The notes: generated by a model from the sequence alone, not told the origin. DNA of 64,000 bases from Sporosarcina cascadiensis (GCF_009650995.1 NZ_WHVV01000009.1:1-64000), one strand, 5' to 3'; shown: positions 48,622 to 58,038, counted from the stretch's first letter. A program made the numbers and translations.

Positions 48622-49005
48622 ATGAATAAAAATCCTGTTATACCTTATCTTTTGATTTTTGCGCTGGGAATTGGACTGATTTTCTTCATGTCACTTTATG
48701 GTTTAGATCAAAAGAAAGAAATTGCCGGTGCTAACGAAGAAGAAGGTACTGAGCAAGGCAAGGAAGAAGAAAATGCAAATACCGGCGAATTTGATGCGGA
48801 GGCAGTTGCGCAGCAGAAATGCATAAGCTGTCACGGTGAAGGCTTGTCCGGCGGAATGGGACCTGCATTAGCTGGTTCATCATTCGAAGCGGATGAAATG
48901 CATGACGCAATCAAAAACGGCGTTCCAGGAACTGCAATGCCTGCTGGACTTGTTCCAGATGAGAACATAGATGAAATGGTTGACTACATTTTATCATTAG
49001 ACTGA
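48622..49005 (+). CDS. cccA: Cytochrome c-550, membrane-anchored
   Basis: Small membrane-bound c-type cytochrome of the aerobic respiratory chain. The 127-residue protein has one N-terminal transmembrane helix (about 8-26), an acidic linker, and a heme domain with CISCH (about 71-75) and the axial Met in TAMPAGLVPDE. GAAGGAGGG lies before ATG 48622. It precedes trmK as in B. subtilis. Confidence 0.94.
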   Translation: MNKNPVIPYLLIFALGIGLIFFMSLYGLDQKKEIAGANEEEGTEQGKEEENANTGEFDAEAVAQQKCISCHGEGLSGGMGPALAGSSFEADEMHDAIKNGVPGTAMPAGLVPDENIDEMVDYILSLD

Positions 49006-49020
49006 TCGCCTACTTATGAA

Positions 49021-49067
49021 TAAGAGCTATTAAATCAAGGATTACTTCCCTGGTTTAATAGCTCTTT
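49021..49067 (+). terminator. Terminator after cccA
   Basis: AAGAGCTATTAAA and TTTAATAGCTCTT arms, followed by TT. The stem is long and AT-rich. Confidence 0.8.
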
Positions 49068-49071
49068 TGCA

Positions 49072-49100
49072 TTGCATGAAATGTTTGCCGACTATACAAT
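49072..49100 (+). promoter_or_regulatory. Sigma-A promoter for trmK-yqfO
   Basis: TTGCAT (49072-49077), 17 bases, TACAAT (49095-49100). Confidence 0.65.
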
Positions 49101-49125
49101 AGAGTGGAATGAAAGGCGGGAAATT

Positions 49126-49824
49126 ATGAACACCAATCACTTATCAGAACGTCTTGCGATGGTCGCAAGTTTTGTTCCGCAAGACACGGTACTGGCCGAT
49201 ATCGGCAGCGACCATGCCTATTTACCATGCTATTTAAAAAACATAGGAAAGATACAGCGCGCAGTTGCCGGGGAAGTCGTCAAAGGTCCTTTCGAATCTG
49301 CACGCCGCAATGTGCAGTTGAATGGTTTTTCCGATCATATTGAAGTGCGATTGGCAAATGGACTGCTGGCAATCGAACCAGCAGATAAAGTGGAAACTGT
49401 AACAATTGCAGGCATGGGCGGAACGCTGATCACAACAATTCTTCAAGACGGCATGAAACGCCTTGACGGAGTGAAACGGATTGTAGCACAGCCGAATATT
49501 CATGCGATTGCGATCAGGCAGTGGGCTATGAAAAATGGTTTTTTGATTGCGGATGAAGAGATTTTGCAAGAAGACGGAAAGATATATGAGGTCGTGGTTT
49601 TGGAGAGAGGCATTGCAGAATATTCGGATGCCGACCTTCTTGTAGGCCCTATCCTGCGAAAGAAAAACTCAGACGTTTTCCAGGCAAAGTGGGAAAGAGA
49701 AATGTGTGAATGGAAACGTGTTATAAGAGCCTTGGAGCAAGCAGAAAGAACCGAAGAAATTCAAAAGAAAAAAACAGAGATAGAACAAAAAATAGAATTA
49801 GTCAGGAAGGTGTTAACTGCATGA
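49126..49824 (+). CDS. trmK: tRNA m1A22 methyltransferase TrmK
   Basis: SAM-dependent methylation of adenosine 22 in tRNA. The 232-residue protein has motif I ADIGSDHAYLPCYL (about 23-36), VKGPFESARRNVQLNG, TIAGMGGTLITTIL, and a C-terminal coiled-coil. ATG 49126 has AGGCGGG upstream; the longer frame overlaps the promoter. Its ATGA overlaps the start of yqfO, so the two genes are coupled as in B. subtilis. Confidence 0.95.
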   Translation: MNTNHLSERLAMVASFVPQDTVLADIGSDHAYLPCYLKNIGKIQRAVAGEVVKGPFESARRNVQLNGFSDHIEVRLANGLLAIEPADKVETVTIAGMGGTLITTILQDGMKRLDGVKRIVAQPNIHAIAIRQWAMKNGFLIADEEILQEDGKIYEVVVLERGIAEYSDADLLVGPILRKKNSDVFQAKWEREMCEWKRVIRALEQAERTEEIQKKKTEIEQKIELVRKVLTA

Positions 49825-50939
49825 AAAAGGTAAATGGATATCAGATCATTGAGCTATTTGAAAAGTGGTCACCGAAGCGGCTTGCATTTGAAGGAGACCC
49901 GGTGGGATTGCACATAGGCCAGTTAAATCGCCAGGTGAATAAGGTGCTGGTAACACTTGATGTCAATGAACAGGTGATTGACGAAGCGGTTGAACAGGGT
50001 GCCGCTCTGATCATTGCGCATCATCCCCCTTTATTCAGACCCGTGAGAGCAATTTTGACGGATACACCTCAAGGGCGGATGATTGAAAAATGCATCAAGC
50101 ATGACATTGCTGTCTATGCCGCGCACACCAATCTCGATATTGCGGAAGGCGGTGTGAATGATATGCTGGCTGATCGTCTTAAATTGACAGAGACGGAGCC
50201 GATTGAAGTGACGAATTCCGAACACTTAGTAAAGCTTGCGGTATTCTGTCCTCAAGGAGATGCAGATCAACTGCGCTGTGAACTGGCAGCAGCAGGCGCA
50301 GGAGCGATCGGGGATTATGCAGGCTGCAGCTTCAGCTCACAGGGGATAGGACGTTTCACGCCTGTCAATGGAGCGAATCCGGCAATCGGTGAAGTAGGGA
50401 AGCCGGCGGAAGTGAAAGAAGAGCGAATCGAAGTTGTGTTCCCTGAAAGTCTGCAGTCTAAAATAATCAAGACCATGTGTACAGTCCATCCCTATGAAGA
50501 ACCGGCGTTTGATCTGTTTAAAATGCAGCAGACAACGAATATTCAGGGAATCGGTAGAGTAGGCCGTTTGGCAGAAGATATGACATTGAAGCAATTTGCC
50601 GCGCATGTAAAAGAGGCATTTCAAGTGCCTGCTCTGCGTTTCGTCGGAGATCCGGAGACGGTTGTACGCAAAGTGGCTGTTCTCGGTGGAGACGGCAACA
50701 AATACATTTCAGCCGCAAAGCGCAAAGGTGCAGATGTGCTCGTGACTGGCGATTTATATTATCATACGGCACAAGACGCGGAGGCACTGGGACTGGCTGT
50801 TGTCGACCCGGGACATAATATTGAAAAAATTATGATCAGGGGAGTGGCTGAAAAATTGACTTCTCTCTGTCAGGATAAGAATTTTGATATCGAAATTCTC
50901 GAATCCCGCGTGATTACCGAACCCTTTCAGTTTCTGTAA
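49821..50939 (+). CDS. yqfO: Nif3-like dinuclear metal centre protein (YqfO)
   Basis: NIF3/GTP cyclohydrolase I type 2-like protein of 372 residues. The two NIF3 halves (LIIAHHPPLFRPVRAI with metal-binding His pairs; VLVTGDLYYHTAQDAEALGLAVVDPGHNIEKI) flank an inserted PII/CutA-like domain (about 125-235), giving the long form typical of Bacillales. The cellular role is unclear. It overlaps the trmK stop by 4 bases. Confidence 0.93.
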   Translation: MKKVNGYQIIELFEKWSPKRLAFEGDPVGLHIGQLNRQVNKVLVTLDVNEQVIDEAVEQGAALIIAHHPPLFRPVRAILTDTPQGRMIEKCIKHDIAVYAAHTNLDIAEGGVNDMLADRLKLTETEPIEVTNSEHLVKLAVFCPQGDADQLRCELAAAGAGAIGDYAGCSFSSQGIGRFTPVNGANPAIGEVGKPAEVKEERIEVVFPESLQSKIIKTMCTVHPYEEPAFDLFKMQQTTNIQGIGRVGRLAEDMTLKQFAAHVKEAFQVPALRFVGDPETVVRKVAVLGGDGNKYISAAKRKGADVLVTGDLYYHTAQDAEALGLAVVDPGHNIEKIMIRGVAEKLTSLCQDKNFDIEILESRVITEPFQFL

Positions 50940-50945
50940 ATAAAT

Positions 50946-50984
50946 AAAACCGCTAAGAAAAAATTATCTCTTAGCGGTTTTTTA
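50946..50984. terminator. Bidirectional terminator between yqfO and ispH
   Basis: AAAACCGCTAAGA and TCTTAGCGGTTTT arms, with T and A runs on both sides. Confidence 0.92.
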
Positions 50985-50988
50985 TTAT

Positions 50989-51954
50989 TTATGGTTCAAT
51001 TCGAATGACAGGTGAAGGATTTTTGATTTTAGGTAAAATTCTATCCAGTTTGAACTGGCGCTCTGCCTTGTGAGTCGAAGGGTCTGCCGGATCAAATGCA
51101 GTCAAATAAGCAATTACTTCTCTGACGATGAGAGTAGGTGTAGAAGCTCCTGCCGTCACCGCGACTGTCTCTATATCCATCAGCCATGCTGTGTCAATCT
51201 CCGAGACATCAGAGATACGGTAGGAAGGAGTATTGGCAATCTCTACAGATACCTGCGTCAGACGGTTTGAGTTATTGCTCTTCGGATCGCCTACAACGAT
51301 CAGCAGATCTGCCTCTCCCGCCTGCTCTGCCACTGCTTCCTGACGTACTTGAGTCGCCAGACAGATTTCTTCATGAACTTCTATATGCGGGTACTTCTTC
51401 TGCAGCTCTTCCATAAGATGTGCAACATCCCACTGGCTCATAGTGGTTTGATTGGTAACCAGCAGCTTTTCGTTGCTGATATTCAGATTATCAATATCTT
51501 CCAGTCTCTCAATTAGATGAACAGACTCCGGTGCTACGCCGATGGCTCCCTCTGGTTCAGGATGATGTTTTTTACCAATATAGAGAATGTCGTATCCTTC
51601 CGCAACTTTCTCTTCAATCAGGTGATGCGTCACAGAGACATCGGGACAAGTGGCATCAATGGCCACTAAGCCTTTCTCTTTTGCCAGTTTGCGGACTTCA
51701 GGAGAAACTCCGTGTGCTGTATAGATGACAGTTCCTTTATCTACTTTACGCAATATATCCAGTCGGTTTTCTCCATCCAGCGTAATGATTCCATCTTCTT
51801 CAAAAGCGTCGGTAACGTGTTTATTGTGGACGATCATGCCTAATATATAAATGGGTCTCGGCAGGGATGTATCAAGTGCAGCATTTCTTGCAATGACCAT
51901 CGCATCAACCACACCATAACAATAACCTCTAGGTGAAATCTTGAGTACTTTCAT
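50989..51954 (-). CDS. ispH: 4-hydroxy-3-methylbut-2-enyl diphosphate reductase
   Basis: Last enzyme of the MEP isoprenoid pathway, a 4Fe-4S protein making IPP and DMAPP. The 321-residue protein has the three cluster Cys in SPRGYCYGV (about residue 12), IDATCPDVS and [13 protein letters not shown], and the substrate motif KSNNSNRL. Its pathway partner ispG is also in this window (about 10 kb away). The start at 51954 has a GAGTGGA site upstream. Confidence 0.96.
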   Translation of the reverse strand: MKVLKISPRGYCYGVVDAMVIARNAALDTSLPRPIYILGMIVHNKHVTDAFEEDGIITLDGENRLDILRKVDKGTVIYTAHGVSPEVRKLAKEKGLVAIDATCPDVSVTHHLIEEKVAEGYDILYIGKKHHPEPEGAIGVAPESVHLIERLEDIDNLNISNEKLLVTNQTTMSQWDVAHLMEELQKKYPHIEVHEEICLATQVRQEAVAEQAGEADLLIVVGDPKSNNSNRLTQVSVEIANTPSYRISDVSEIDTAWLMDIETVAVTAGASTPTLIVREVIAYLTAFDPADPSTHKAERQFKLDRILPKIKNPSPVIRIEP

Positions 51955-51989
51955 TTATTCCACTCCACTCCTCTAGTAACTTCTCTTTC

Positions 51990-52018
51990 ATTATAGCGGA
52001 GATTCGCGGCTGATTCAA
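51990..52018 (-). promoter_or_regulatory. Sigma-A promoter for ispH
   Basis: Minus strand TTGAAT, 17 bases, TATAAT, starting just after the yqfQ stop codon. Confidence 0.8.
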
Positions 52019-52023
52019 AGAGT

Positions 52024-52476
52024 TCAGAACGGAGGCTGAAAAATCCTTGGTGAAGATGGCTGTTCTGCTATCGGGCCGGGTGTGCTGGAAACAGGCGGCA
52101 CCGGATTATTCCCTCTTGCAATGGAAGAGGGAGCCGGGGCATCAGGCATGGATTGAAACCCTTTATATAATTTCCACATGGCAGGCAGGTTTTGAATCAT
52201 CGGTGCAAACTGCTGCACAAGCGGCGCAAACTGCTGAGCAGTGTTCAGGAAACGGTTGGCGGTCTGCATATACTGATCAGCTCTCGACGCACCGCCAGCT
52301 CCTGCTCCGGTCCCGGCCCTCATCTGCTGATTAGCAGCCTGCTGAAATCCTGGGTTCTGCTGCGTGCCCATACCCTGAGGAAAAGACTGACCGCCGGGAG
52401 GAAGTTGCGACGCAGGTGGCATCTGTCTCATGGGCTGCTGCTGATTGCTGAACGGATAAAATGATTGATATCTCAT
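52024..52476 (-). CDS. yqfQ: YqfQ/VrrA-family Pro/Gln-rich protein
   Basis: A 150-residue low-complexity protein. The N-terminal half is rich in Gln, Pro, Gly and Met, a helical core (about 65-115, ADQYMQTANRFLNTAQQFAPLVQQFAPMIQ) follows, and the tail is Pro/Ser-rich. The composition and its place between ispH and cshB match the YqfQ (VrrA) family. In B. anthracis the vrrA gene carries a variable tandem repeat. A spore-related role has been suggested for the family. ATG 52476 follows AAAGGAG on the minus strand. Confidence 0.82.
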   Translation of the reverse strand: MRYQSFYPFSNQQQPMRQMPPASQLPPGGQSFPQGMGTQQNPGFQQAANQQMRAGTGAGAGGASRADQYMQTANRFLNTAQQFAPLVQQFAPMIQNLPAMWKLYKGFQSMPDAPAPSSIARGNNPVPPVSSTPGPIAEQPSSPRIFQPPF

Positions 52477-52589
52477 CACAAACTCCTTTCTGAAATTTTT
52501 TAGTTGCTTCTCTTCATATCCTATGCGAAAAAAACAGCTGATGGCACCGAATCATGTTACAATAAGAAATACGCTAGAGGAGGAACGAT

Positions 52590-53885
52590 ATGTCTAAATT
52601 TACAGATTATCAATTCAAACCGTTTTTGAGGGAAGCCATTCAAAAATTAGGGTTTGAAGAACCGACACCCATTCAAAAAGAAATGATTCCACTTATAATG
52701 AAAAATACCAGTGCGATTGGACAGGCACATACAGGGACAGGAAAATCACACAGTTTCCTGATTCCTCTTGTGGAAAAAATCGACACAGAGACAGATGAAC
52801 TGCAGACGGTGATCACTGCACCGACCCGTGAATTAGCGACCCAGCTTCATAATGAATTGAAGAAGCTGATTGACGGCACCGATATTAAAAGTGCAATTCT
52901 TATTGGCGGTACCGATAAGAAAAGGTCTGCAGATCGTTTGCGCAGTACGCCGCATATCATCGTGGGAACACCAGGCCGGATACAGGATATGTCTGAGACA
53001 GGTGCCTTGGCAATTCATACGGCGACTCAGCTTGTAATTGATGAAGCCGATCTTGCATTTGATATGGGATTCATTGAAGATATTGATAAATTTGCTTCCA
53101 GAATGCCGAATAAGCTCAACATGTATGTATTTTCAGCAACAATTCCCGAAAAGCTGAAACCGTTCCTTGCTAAATATATGAATTCGCCTGTACATGTACA
53201 AATGGATGATAAAAAGCCGTTGACGGAGAACATGCACTATTCATTGGTTCCTGTCAGAAGTATGGACAAAAATAAGAAACTGCTTCATGTAATGGATGCG
53301 ATACAGCCTTACTTGGCGATCATCTTTACGAATACGAAGCAAAACGCAGATCAGCTTGCGAACTATTTATCGGCACACGGTTTTAAGCCGGGCCGTATAC
53401 ACGGAGACCTGACACCGCGTGAACGTACACGGATGATGAAGCAGGTGCGTGATCTTGAATATCAATACATCGTCGCAACTGATTTGGCTGCGAGAGGAAT
53501 CGATATCCCGGGTGTCAGCCACGTTATCAACTTTGAATTGCCGGAAGACCTTGAGTTCTTTATTCACCGTGTCGGCCGTACAGCGCGTGCAGGTTTAGAG
53601 GGCACAGCGATCACGTTATACGAACCGGCAGATGAAGATGCGATTAACCGTATTGAAAAGCTTGGCATACCGTTCGCCCACGAAGATGTCAAAAACGGCG
53701 AATGGATCGAAGTGAAAGAACGTCAGGCACGGAAGAAACGGGTCAGAGAAACAGATGAAATCGATAAGAAAGCAGATTCGTTTGTCCGTAAACCTGATAA
53801 AGTGAAGCCTGGCTATAAGAAGAAAATGGCAGAAGAAAAAGAAAAGTTCAAGAAGAGACAAAGGAGAATAAAAAAGAAATCATGA
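52590..53885 (+). CDS. cshB: DEAD-box RNA helicase CshB
   Basis: ATP-dependent RNA helicase linked to cold adaptation and ribosome assembly. The 431-residue protein has the Q motif (TPIQKEMIP), motif I AHTGTGKS, motif [14 protein letters not shown], and motif [12 protein letters not shown]. The C-terminal extension is Lys/Arg-rich (from about 365). AGGAGG precedes ATG 52590. It overlaps nfo by 4 bases, as in B. subtilis yqfR-yqfS. Confidence 0.95.
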   Translation: MSKFTDYQFKPFLREAIQKLGFEEPTPIQKEMIPLIMKNTSAIGQAHTGTGKSHSFLIPLVEKIDTETDELQTVITAPTRELATQLHNELKKLIDGTDIKSAILIGGTDKKRSADRLRSTPHIIVGTPGRIQDMSETGALAIHTATQLVIDEADLAFDMGFIEDIDKFASRMPNKLNMYVFSATIPEKLKPFLAKYMNSPVHVQMDDKKPLTENMHYSLVPVRSMDKNKKLLHVMDAIQPYLAIIFTNTKQNADQLANYLSAHGFKPGRIHGDLTPRERTRMMKQVRDLEYQYIVATDLAARGIDIPGVSHVINFELPEDLEFFIHRVGRTARAGLEGTAITLYEPADEDAINRIEKLGIPFAHEDVKNGEWIEVKERQARKKRVRETDEIDKKADSFVRKPDKVKPGYKKKMAEEKEKFKKRQRRIKKKS

Positions 53886-54784
53886 GTGCAAATGAAATCC
53901 TATTAGGCTCCCACGTATCCATGAGCGGCAAGAAGATGCTGGAAGGATCCAGTGAAGAAGCGGCAGGCTACGGAGCCAACACATTTATGATCTACACTGG
54001 AGCACCGCAGAACACCAGACGTAAACCGATAGAAGAATTGAATATAGAGAGCGGAACTGCGCTGATGAATAAGAGCGGACAGTCAAATATCGTTGTCCAC
54101 GCGCCTTACATCATCAATATCGCCAACACGACTAAGCCAGAAACCTTCCGTCTGGGCGTTGATTTTCTGCAGCAGGAAATTCGACGTACGGAAGCGCTCG
54201 GCGCCAATCAAATCGTACTCCATCCCGGCGCCCACGTAGGTGCAGGAGCAGAGACAGGCATTGCTAAAATCATTGAAGGTCTTAATGAAGTGCTTTCTGA
54301 AGATGCAAATGTACGTATTGCACTCGAGACAATGGCGGGGAAGGGTACAGAATGCGGCAGAAGTTTCGATGAGATTGCAAAGATCATTAACGGCGTGGAA
54401 AATAATGAACGGCTTTCCGTCTGTTTCGATACATGCCACGTTCACGACGCAGGCTATGATATCGTGAATGACTTTGCAGGCGTTCTTGAAGAGTTCGACA
54501 AAATTGTCGGGCTTGACCGGATTTCTGTTATCCACGTCAACGACAGCAAAAACGAATGCGGCGCAGGAAAAGACCGTCATGAAAACATCGGTTTTGGTCA
54601 TATTGGTTTTGACCCGCTCGCCTATATTGTCCATCACCCGACGTTTAAAGACGTTCCAAAAATTTTGGAGACGCCTTTCATCGGGACAGACAAAGCAAAT
54701 AAAAGAGCTCCATATGCAGTTGAAATCGCTATGCTGAAGAGCAAAAAGTTTACGCCTGAATTACTGAAAGAATTGAACGTTTAA
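53882..54784 (+). CDS. nfo: Endonuclease IV (AP endonuclease)
   Basis: Zinc-dependent apurinic/apyrimidinic endonuclease of base excision repair; in Bacillus also involved in spore DNA repair. The 300-residue protein has the TIM-barrel metal sites [57 protein letters not shown] and ILETPF. It begins [10 protein letters not shown] after the first residues. ATG 53882 lies within the cshB stop (ATGA). Confidence 0.97.
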   Translation: MSANEILLGSHVSMSGKKMLEGSSEEAAGYGANTFMIYTGAPQNTRRKPIEELNIESGTALMNKSGQSNIVVHAPYIINIANTTKPETFRLGVDFLQQEIRRTEALGANQIVLHPGAHVGAGAETGIAKIIEGLNEVLSEDANVRIALETMAGKGTECGRSFDEIAKIINGVENNERLSVCFDTCHVHDAGYDIVNDFAGVLEEFDKIVGLDRISVIHVNDSKNECGAGKDRHENIGFGHIGFDPLAYIVHHPTFKDVPKILETPFIGTDKANKRAPYAVEIAMLKSKKFTPELLKELNV

Positions 54785-54795
54785 TATCGTATTAC

Positions 54796-54824
54796 AGGCG
54801 CTGCAGAGATGCAGCGCTTTTTTT
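54796..54824. terminator. Terminator after nfo
   Basis: GCGCTGCA and TGCAGCGC perfect arms with a GAGA tetraloop and TTTTTTT. The minus strand gene yqfT ends next to it. Confidence 0.92.
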
Positions 54825-55065
54825 ATTGCAGTTTATACTGCTCCATATACAAGATCATTTCTTCATAACCGATAATTGAAGAGACTTTCTCTAAAAATGC
54901 CGCAGGGATCCCCGTGAACAGCCAGGACAGTGAAACCTCATCCAGCAAAGGACGAAGCTGTTGAATCTGTTTTACGGTTAGCTGAACTCCGTTACTCGCT
55001 GCATAGTTCTGTGCATCCTGATCCGATAACTGTTTAATCTCCTGAATCAGCTGAAGTAAATCCAT
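54823..55065 (-). CDS. yqfT: DUF2624 family protein (YqfT)
   Basis: An 80-residue, all-helical soluble protein (MDLLQLIQEIKQLSDQDAQN at the start, YEEMILYMEQYKLQ at the end). The DAQNYAASNGVQLTVKQIQQL stretch and the location between nfo and the zinc transporter match YqfT/DUF2624. The function is unknown. The start at 55065 has AAAGGA about 10 bases upstream. It is divergent from znuC. Confidence 0.82.
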   Translation of the reverse strand: MDLLQLIQEIKQLSDQDAQNYAASNGVQLTVKQIQQLRPLLDEVSLSWLFTGIPAAFLEKVSSIIGYEEMILYMEQYKLQ

Positions 55066-55088
55066 CTGTATCAAATCCTTTCAATTGG

Positions 55089-55117
55089 TTGTATCCCTGT
55101 GCAACTTCCTATATAAT
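55089..55117 (+). promoter_or_regulatory. Sigma-A promoter of znuC-znuB-zur
   Basis: TTGTAT, 17 bases, TATAAT (55112-55117); it lies directly before the Zur box. Confidence 0.78.
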
Positions 55118-55128
55118 GCATAAAGTAA

Positions 55129-55143
55129 TCGGAATGATTACGA
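55129..55143 (+). promoter_or_regulatory. Zur box
   Basis: TCGGAAT-G-ATTACGA is a 7-1-7 inverted repeat with one mismatch to the Zur core TCGTAAT-n-ATTACGA. It overlaps the expected transcription start, so zinc-loaded Zur should repress its own operon. Confidence 0.85.
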
Positions 55144-55164
55144 ATTGAAGGAAGGGATATGTAT

Positions 55165-55935
55165 ATGACAAATTCCATCATCAAATTAGAGCATATAACA
55201 CACAAATATCATCATTCCATCGCCTTATCAGACGTCAGTCTCGAAGTGAAACAGGGTGAATTTTGGGCATTGATCGGTCCGAACGGTTCCGGCAAGTCCA
55301 CATTGCTAAAAATCATCTTGGGACTCTTGACGCCAATGGAGGGGACGGTCGAATTATTCGGCGTGCCGATCGATTCATTCAAACAGCAGCAGCGAATTGG
55401 CTATGTTTCACAGAAAGCCAATGCTTTTACTACAAAGTTTCCTGCTACTGTCCTAGAAGTCGTCAAGAGCGGCCTGACGAGCAAAAAAGGACTGTTTAAA
55501 CGATTTACTAAAGAAGATGAACAGCGGGCAATCGATGCTTTGGAAGTCGTCAAAATGGCGGACCGCCAGTCTGAGAGCATAGGCGATCTTTCAGGCGGAC
55601 AGCAGCAGCGCGTTTTTATTGCGAGAGCGCTTGTAAGCAAGCCTGATCTGCTTATTATGGATGAGCCGACAGTCGGGATTGACAGACAAAATGCTGATTC
55701 TTTTTATTCTATGCTCAGTGAATTAAACCGTGAGTATGGTATTGCAATTTTACTGGTCACGCATGAAGTTGATTTAGTGACACAGCTCGCTACGCATGTG
55801 GCGTGTCTGAACCATACGATACATTTCCATGGTATGCATCAGGACTACGAAAAAATGAGTGAAGAAGAATTGTCTGGCTGGTACGGCCATTCGGTTCGTC
55901 GGCTTCATCAGAAGGAAACGGAGAATCTCACATGA
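55165..55935 (+). CDS. znuC: Zinc ABC transporter ATP-binding protein
   Basis: ATPase of the zinc importer (B. subtilis ZnuC/ZurA type). The 256-residue protein has Walker A IGPNGSGKSTL (about 37-47), the ABC signature LSGGQQQR, Walker B LLIMDEPT, and the switch His in LLVTHEVD. ATG 55165 has GAAGGG 8 bases upstream; the ATG at 55159 is too close to that site. It overlaps znuB by 4 bases. No zinc-binding lipoprotein gene (znuA) is next to it. Confidence 0.93.
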   Translation: MTNSIIKLEHITHKYHHSIALSDVSLEVKQGEFWALIGPNGSGKSTLLKIILGLLTPMEGTVELFGVPIDSFKQQQRIGYVSQKANAFTTKFPATVLEVVKSGLTSKKGLFKRFTKEDEQRAIDALEVVKMADRQSESIGDLSGGQQQRVFIARALVSKPDLLIMDEPTVGIDRQNADSFYSMLSELNREYGIAILLVTHEVDLVTQLATHVACLNHTIHFHGMHQDYEKMSEEELSGWYGHSVRRLHQKETENLT

Positions 55936-56762
55936 TTGAAGCGATTTTCACCTACGAGTTTTTACAAAATGCGGTACTCTCCGGACTGGTGATAGGACTG
56001 ATTGCACCGATGCTCGGATTATTCATTGTGGTTCGACGCATGGCGATGATTTCCGATGCATTAAGCCACGTGGCTTTGGCGGGGATTGCAGGCAGCCTGT
56101 ATTTGAGTCAGCAAGTATTATTTTTTGCTGCGCTGAATCCGGTGTATTTAGGGATGGCGGCAGCTGTTGTCGGTTCCTTGCTGATTGAACGGCTGCGAAG
56201 AATCTATAAAAGTTTTGAAGAGCTGGCCATACCGATTATCCTTTCTGCCGGAATTGGCTTTGGCGCGATATTTATTTCATTGGCAAAAGGTTTTGGCACA
56301 GATTTGGTCGGTTACTTATTCGGCTCTGTTTCCGCTGTCAGCCGCCAGGATCTGTATATCGTCCTGCTGATTGCAGTCATTGTGATTTTATTTATATACT
56401 TTTTATATAAAGAGTTGTTTTCATTAGCGTTTGATCCAGAGTATGCAAGAGTGTCAGGGGTTAATGAACGAATTATTCAAGCGGCATTTATGGTGATTAC
56501 AGCACTCGTTATCGGAGCTTCTATGCGTATCGTCGGGATCTTGCTCGTATCGTCATTGATGACATTGCCTGTGGCGGCGGCAATCCAGCTAGCCAAAAGC
56601 TATAAAGGTGCATTGATTTATTCCATCATATTTGGTGAAATTGCTGTGATCATTGGTCTCATATCTGCTTATTATTTAGATATTGCACCAGGCGGAACAA
56701 TAGTAGTAACTTCAGTTTTCATCTTACTGATTGTGCTTTTTGGGAAGAAAGTGCGGTCATGA
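55932..56762 (+). CDS. znuB: Zinc ABC transporter permease
   Basis: Membrane subunit of the zinc importer, ABC-3 family, 276 residues with about eight to nine helices. Family segments are VVRRMAMISDALSHVALAGIA and the MRIVGILLVSSLMTLPVAAA region. ATG 55932 overlaps the znuC stop. zur begins 22 bases after the stop. Confidence 0.94.
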   Translation: MIEAIFTYEFLQNAVLSGLVIGLIAPMLGLFIVVRRMAMISDALSHVALAGIAGSLYLSQQVLFFAALNPVYLGMAAAVVGSLLIERLRRIYKSFEELAIPIILSAGIGFGAIFISLAKGFGTDLVGYLFGSVSAVSRQDLYIVLLIAVIVILFIYFLYKELFSLAFDPEYARVSGVNERIIQAAFMVITALVIGASMRIVGILLVSSLMTLPVAAAIQLAKSYKGALIYSIIFGEIAVIIGLISAYYLDIAPGGTIVVTSVFILLIVLFGKKVRS

Positions 56763-56784
56763 TGATCGAGAGGGGCGTATCGGT

Positions 56785-57201
56785 ATGACGATTGATGAAG
56801 CGTGGGAAATTTTATTGAAGCATGAGTTTAAACGGACAAAAAACCGGGATATTCTGCTGAAGTTTTTTGATCAGGCGGATCGTTATGTCACGGCGATGGA
56901 AGTCAGAACGGCGGTAGAGAAGGATAATTCGGGAATCAGTTTTGATACGATCTATCGGAATCTGGCCGTTTTTTCAAAGCTTGGTATATTGGACGAAACG
57001 GAATTAAATGGAGAACGTCTTTTCCGCATGCAATGTGCCACTGATCATCATCACCATCATTTTATCTGCACGACATGCGGGAATACAAAATCCATTCCCA
57101 GCTGTCCGATGGATAGTGTGACGGTGAATCTGTCGGAATATGAAATAGACGGACATAAATTTGAGATCTATGGCAGATGTCCGGATTGTATTAGAGTGTA
57201 A
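56785..57201 (+). CDS. zur: Zinc uptake regulator Zur (Fur family)
   Basis: Zinc-sensing repressor. The 138-residue protein has the N-terminal winged helix (DTIYRNLAVFSKLGILDE), the metal-binding DHHHHHFICTTCGN segment and the structural zinc site completed by CPDC near the C-terminus. ATG 56785 follows AGAGGGGCG. It is the third gene of the znu operon, as in B. subtilis, and probably regulates it through the upstream Zur box. Confidence 0.95.
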   Translation: MTIDEAWEILLKHEFKRTKNRDILLKFFDQADRYVTAMEVRTAVEKDNSGISFDTIYRNLAVFSKLGILDETELNGERLFRMQCATDHHHHHFICTTCGNTKSIPSCPMDSVTVNLSEYEIDGHKFEIYGRCPDCIRV

Positions 57202-57234
57202 ATGCGCACAGTACATTTTTAATAAATAAGATCT

Positions 57235-57278
57235 AGAGCTCAAGACAATCCGCGGTTCGGATAAGTCTTGGGCTCTTT
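57235..57278 (+). terminator. Terminator after zur
   Basis: AGAGCTCAAGAC and GTCTTGGGCTCT arms with an inner TCCG/CGGA pair, followed by TTTAT. Confidence 0.85.
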
Positions 57279-57479
57279 ATGGCTGGTGGAGATATTCATC
57301 TTAACACAATTTCTTAACCGATCTTATGGTAGGTTCACCTAAATTTCTAACTTTATGGAGGTTGCTGGAAAGAAAAGATGTTATTATGGAGTGGAATTAG
57401 AAATAATGGAGATACCACAATCTGAGCCACTTGTGGAACAATTTATGTTGTAATGAACGTTGAGGAAGGAGTGTATGGG

Positions 57480-57656
57480 ATGAGTAAATATAAAAAACGT
57501 ACTGTATACATTTCGATTGTAATTCTTGCTTTCTTTTTAACATTATCACTTATCATGCAACAATGGGGATTCTTCCTATGGAGTTTACTGCCTGTCTTTC
57601 TAGTTTTGATGACCACGTTTTCCGCCAATTTTGACCGGAAAAGTAGTGAGAAATGA
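57480..57656 (+). CDS. Small two-helix membrane protein (islet gene A)
   Basis: A 58-residue protein with a basic start (MSKYKKRTVY) and two hydrophobic helices (ISIVILAFFLTLSLIM and FFLWSLLPVFLVLMTTF) joined by a short loop. AAGGAG lies 12 bases before ATG 57480. It is the first of six small genes in one direction after zur. No family is recognised. The 200 bases between the zur terminator and this gene hold no copy of the GGGCGC element. Confidence 0.6.
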   Translation: MSKYKKRTVYISIVILAFFLTLSLIMQQWGFFLWSLLPVFLVLMTTFSANFDRKSSEK

Positions 57657-57676
57657 AAGGGCTTATTCAATCGACA

Positions 57677-57742
57677 AGGCGCTCCAATGGTATTAACAAA
57701 GCGTCTGATTTTCATTATCGGTCCAGATTGTTTATTTAACAG
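57677..57742 (+). repeat. GGGCGC-type intergenic element, copy 1
   Basis: Starts AGGCGCT, continues to AGCGTCTGATTTTCATTATC, GGTCCA and ends TTTAACAG. It aligns with copy 3: the GGCGCT and AGCG arms, CTGA, TTCATT, TCGG, CCA and TTTAACAG are shared. Confidence 0.6.
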
Positions 57743-57790
57743 GGTTTTTAAATATTTCCGTGGGAGCGGCGTGGGAAATGAGGGAGAAGA

Positions 57791-57928
57791 GTGTTAGCAG
57801 TTTTTGTATTAGTAGTTTTGATAGTATATTTGTTCGACTTTGCCAAAATAAGAAAACAGAATCAAACAGTGATTGTACAGAATGATAAGATTATCTCTCT
57901 CTTGGAAGAGATTAAAAGTAAACAATAA
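57791..57928 (+). CDS. Small DUF4083-like membrane protein (islet gene B)
   Basis: A 45-residue protein from GTG 57791 with GGGAG just upstream. One transmembrane helix (LAVFVLVVLIVYLF) is followed by a basic-polar helix NQTVIVQNDKIISLLEEIKS. The layout and the KIISLLEEIK-type end resemble islet gene D and short DUF4083-like proteins (helix plus KLDKIIELLEK tail). The function is unknown. Confidence 0.55.
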   Translation: MLAVFVLVVLIVYLFDFAKIRKQNQTVIVQNDKIISLLEEIKSKQ

Positions 57929-57939
57929 TTACTCTTCAA

Positions 57940-57964
57940 TCGGGCGCAATTATTGAATAAGGAT
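57940..57964 (+). repeat. GGGCGC-type intergenic element, copy 2 (short)
   Basis: TCGGGCGCAATTATTGAATA then AGGAT. It shares GGGCGC and TGAATAA with the same spacing as copies 3 and 5, but lacks the second arm. Confidence 0.5.
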
Positions 57965-58038
57965 TTATGTTCTTTCAACAATAGGGTCATTTTGTTGGAG
58001 GACGTTTTCACATATTCATGTAGATAGGTAGGGAATAT

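Noticed and set aside
57049-57062. Run of five histidines in Zur
   Set aside because: This is the natural metal-binding HHHHHF segment of Fur-family proteins, not an affinity tag or vector sequence.
57443-57715. 90-codon minus-strand frame opposite islet gene A
   Set aside because: It lies antisense to a frame with a good ribosome site and has no site of its own.
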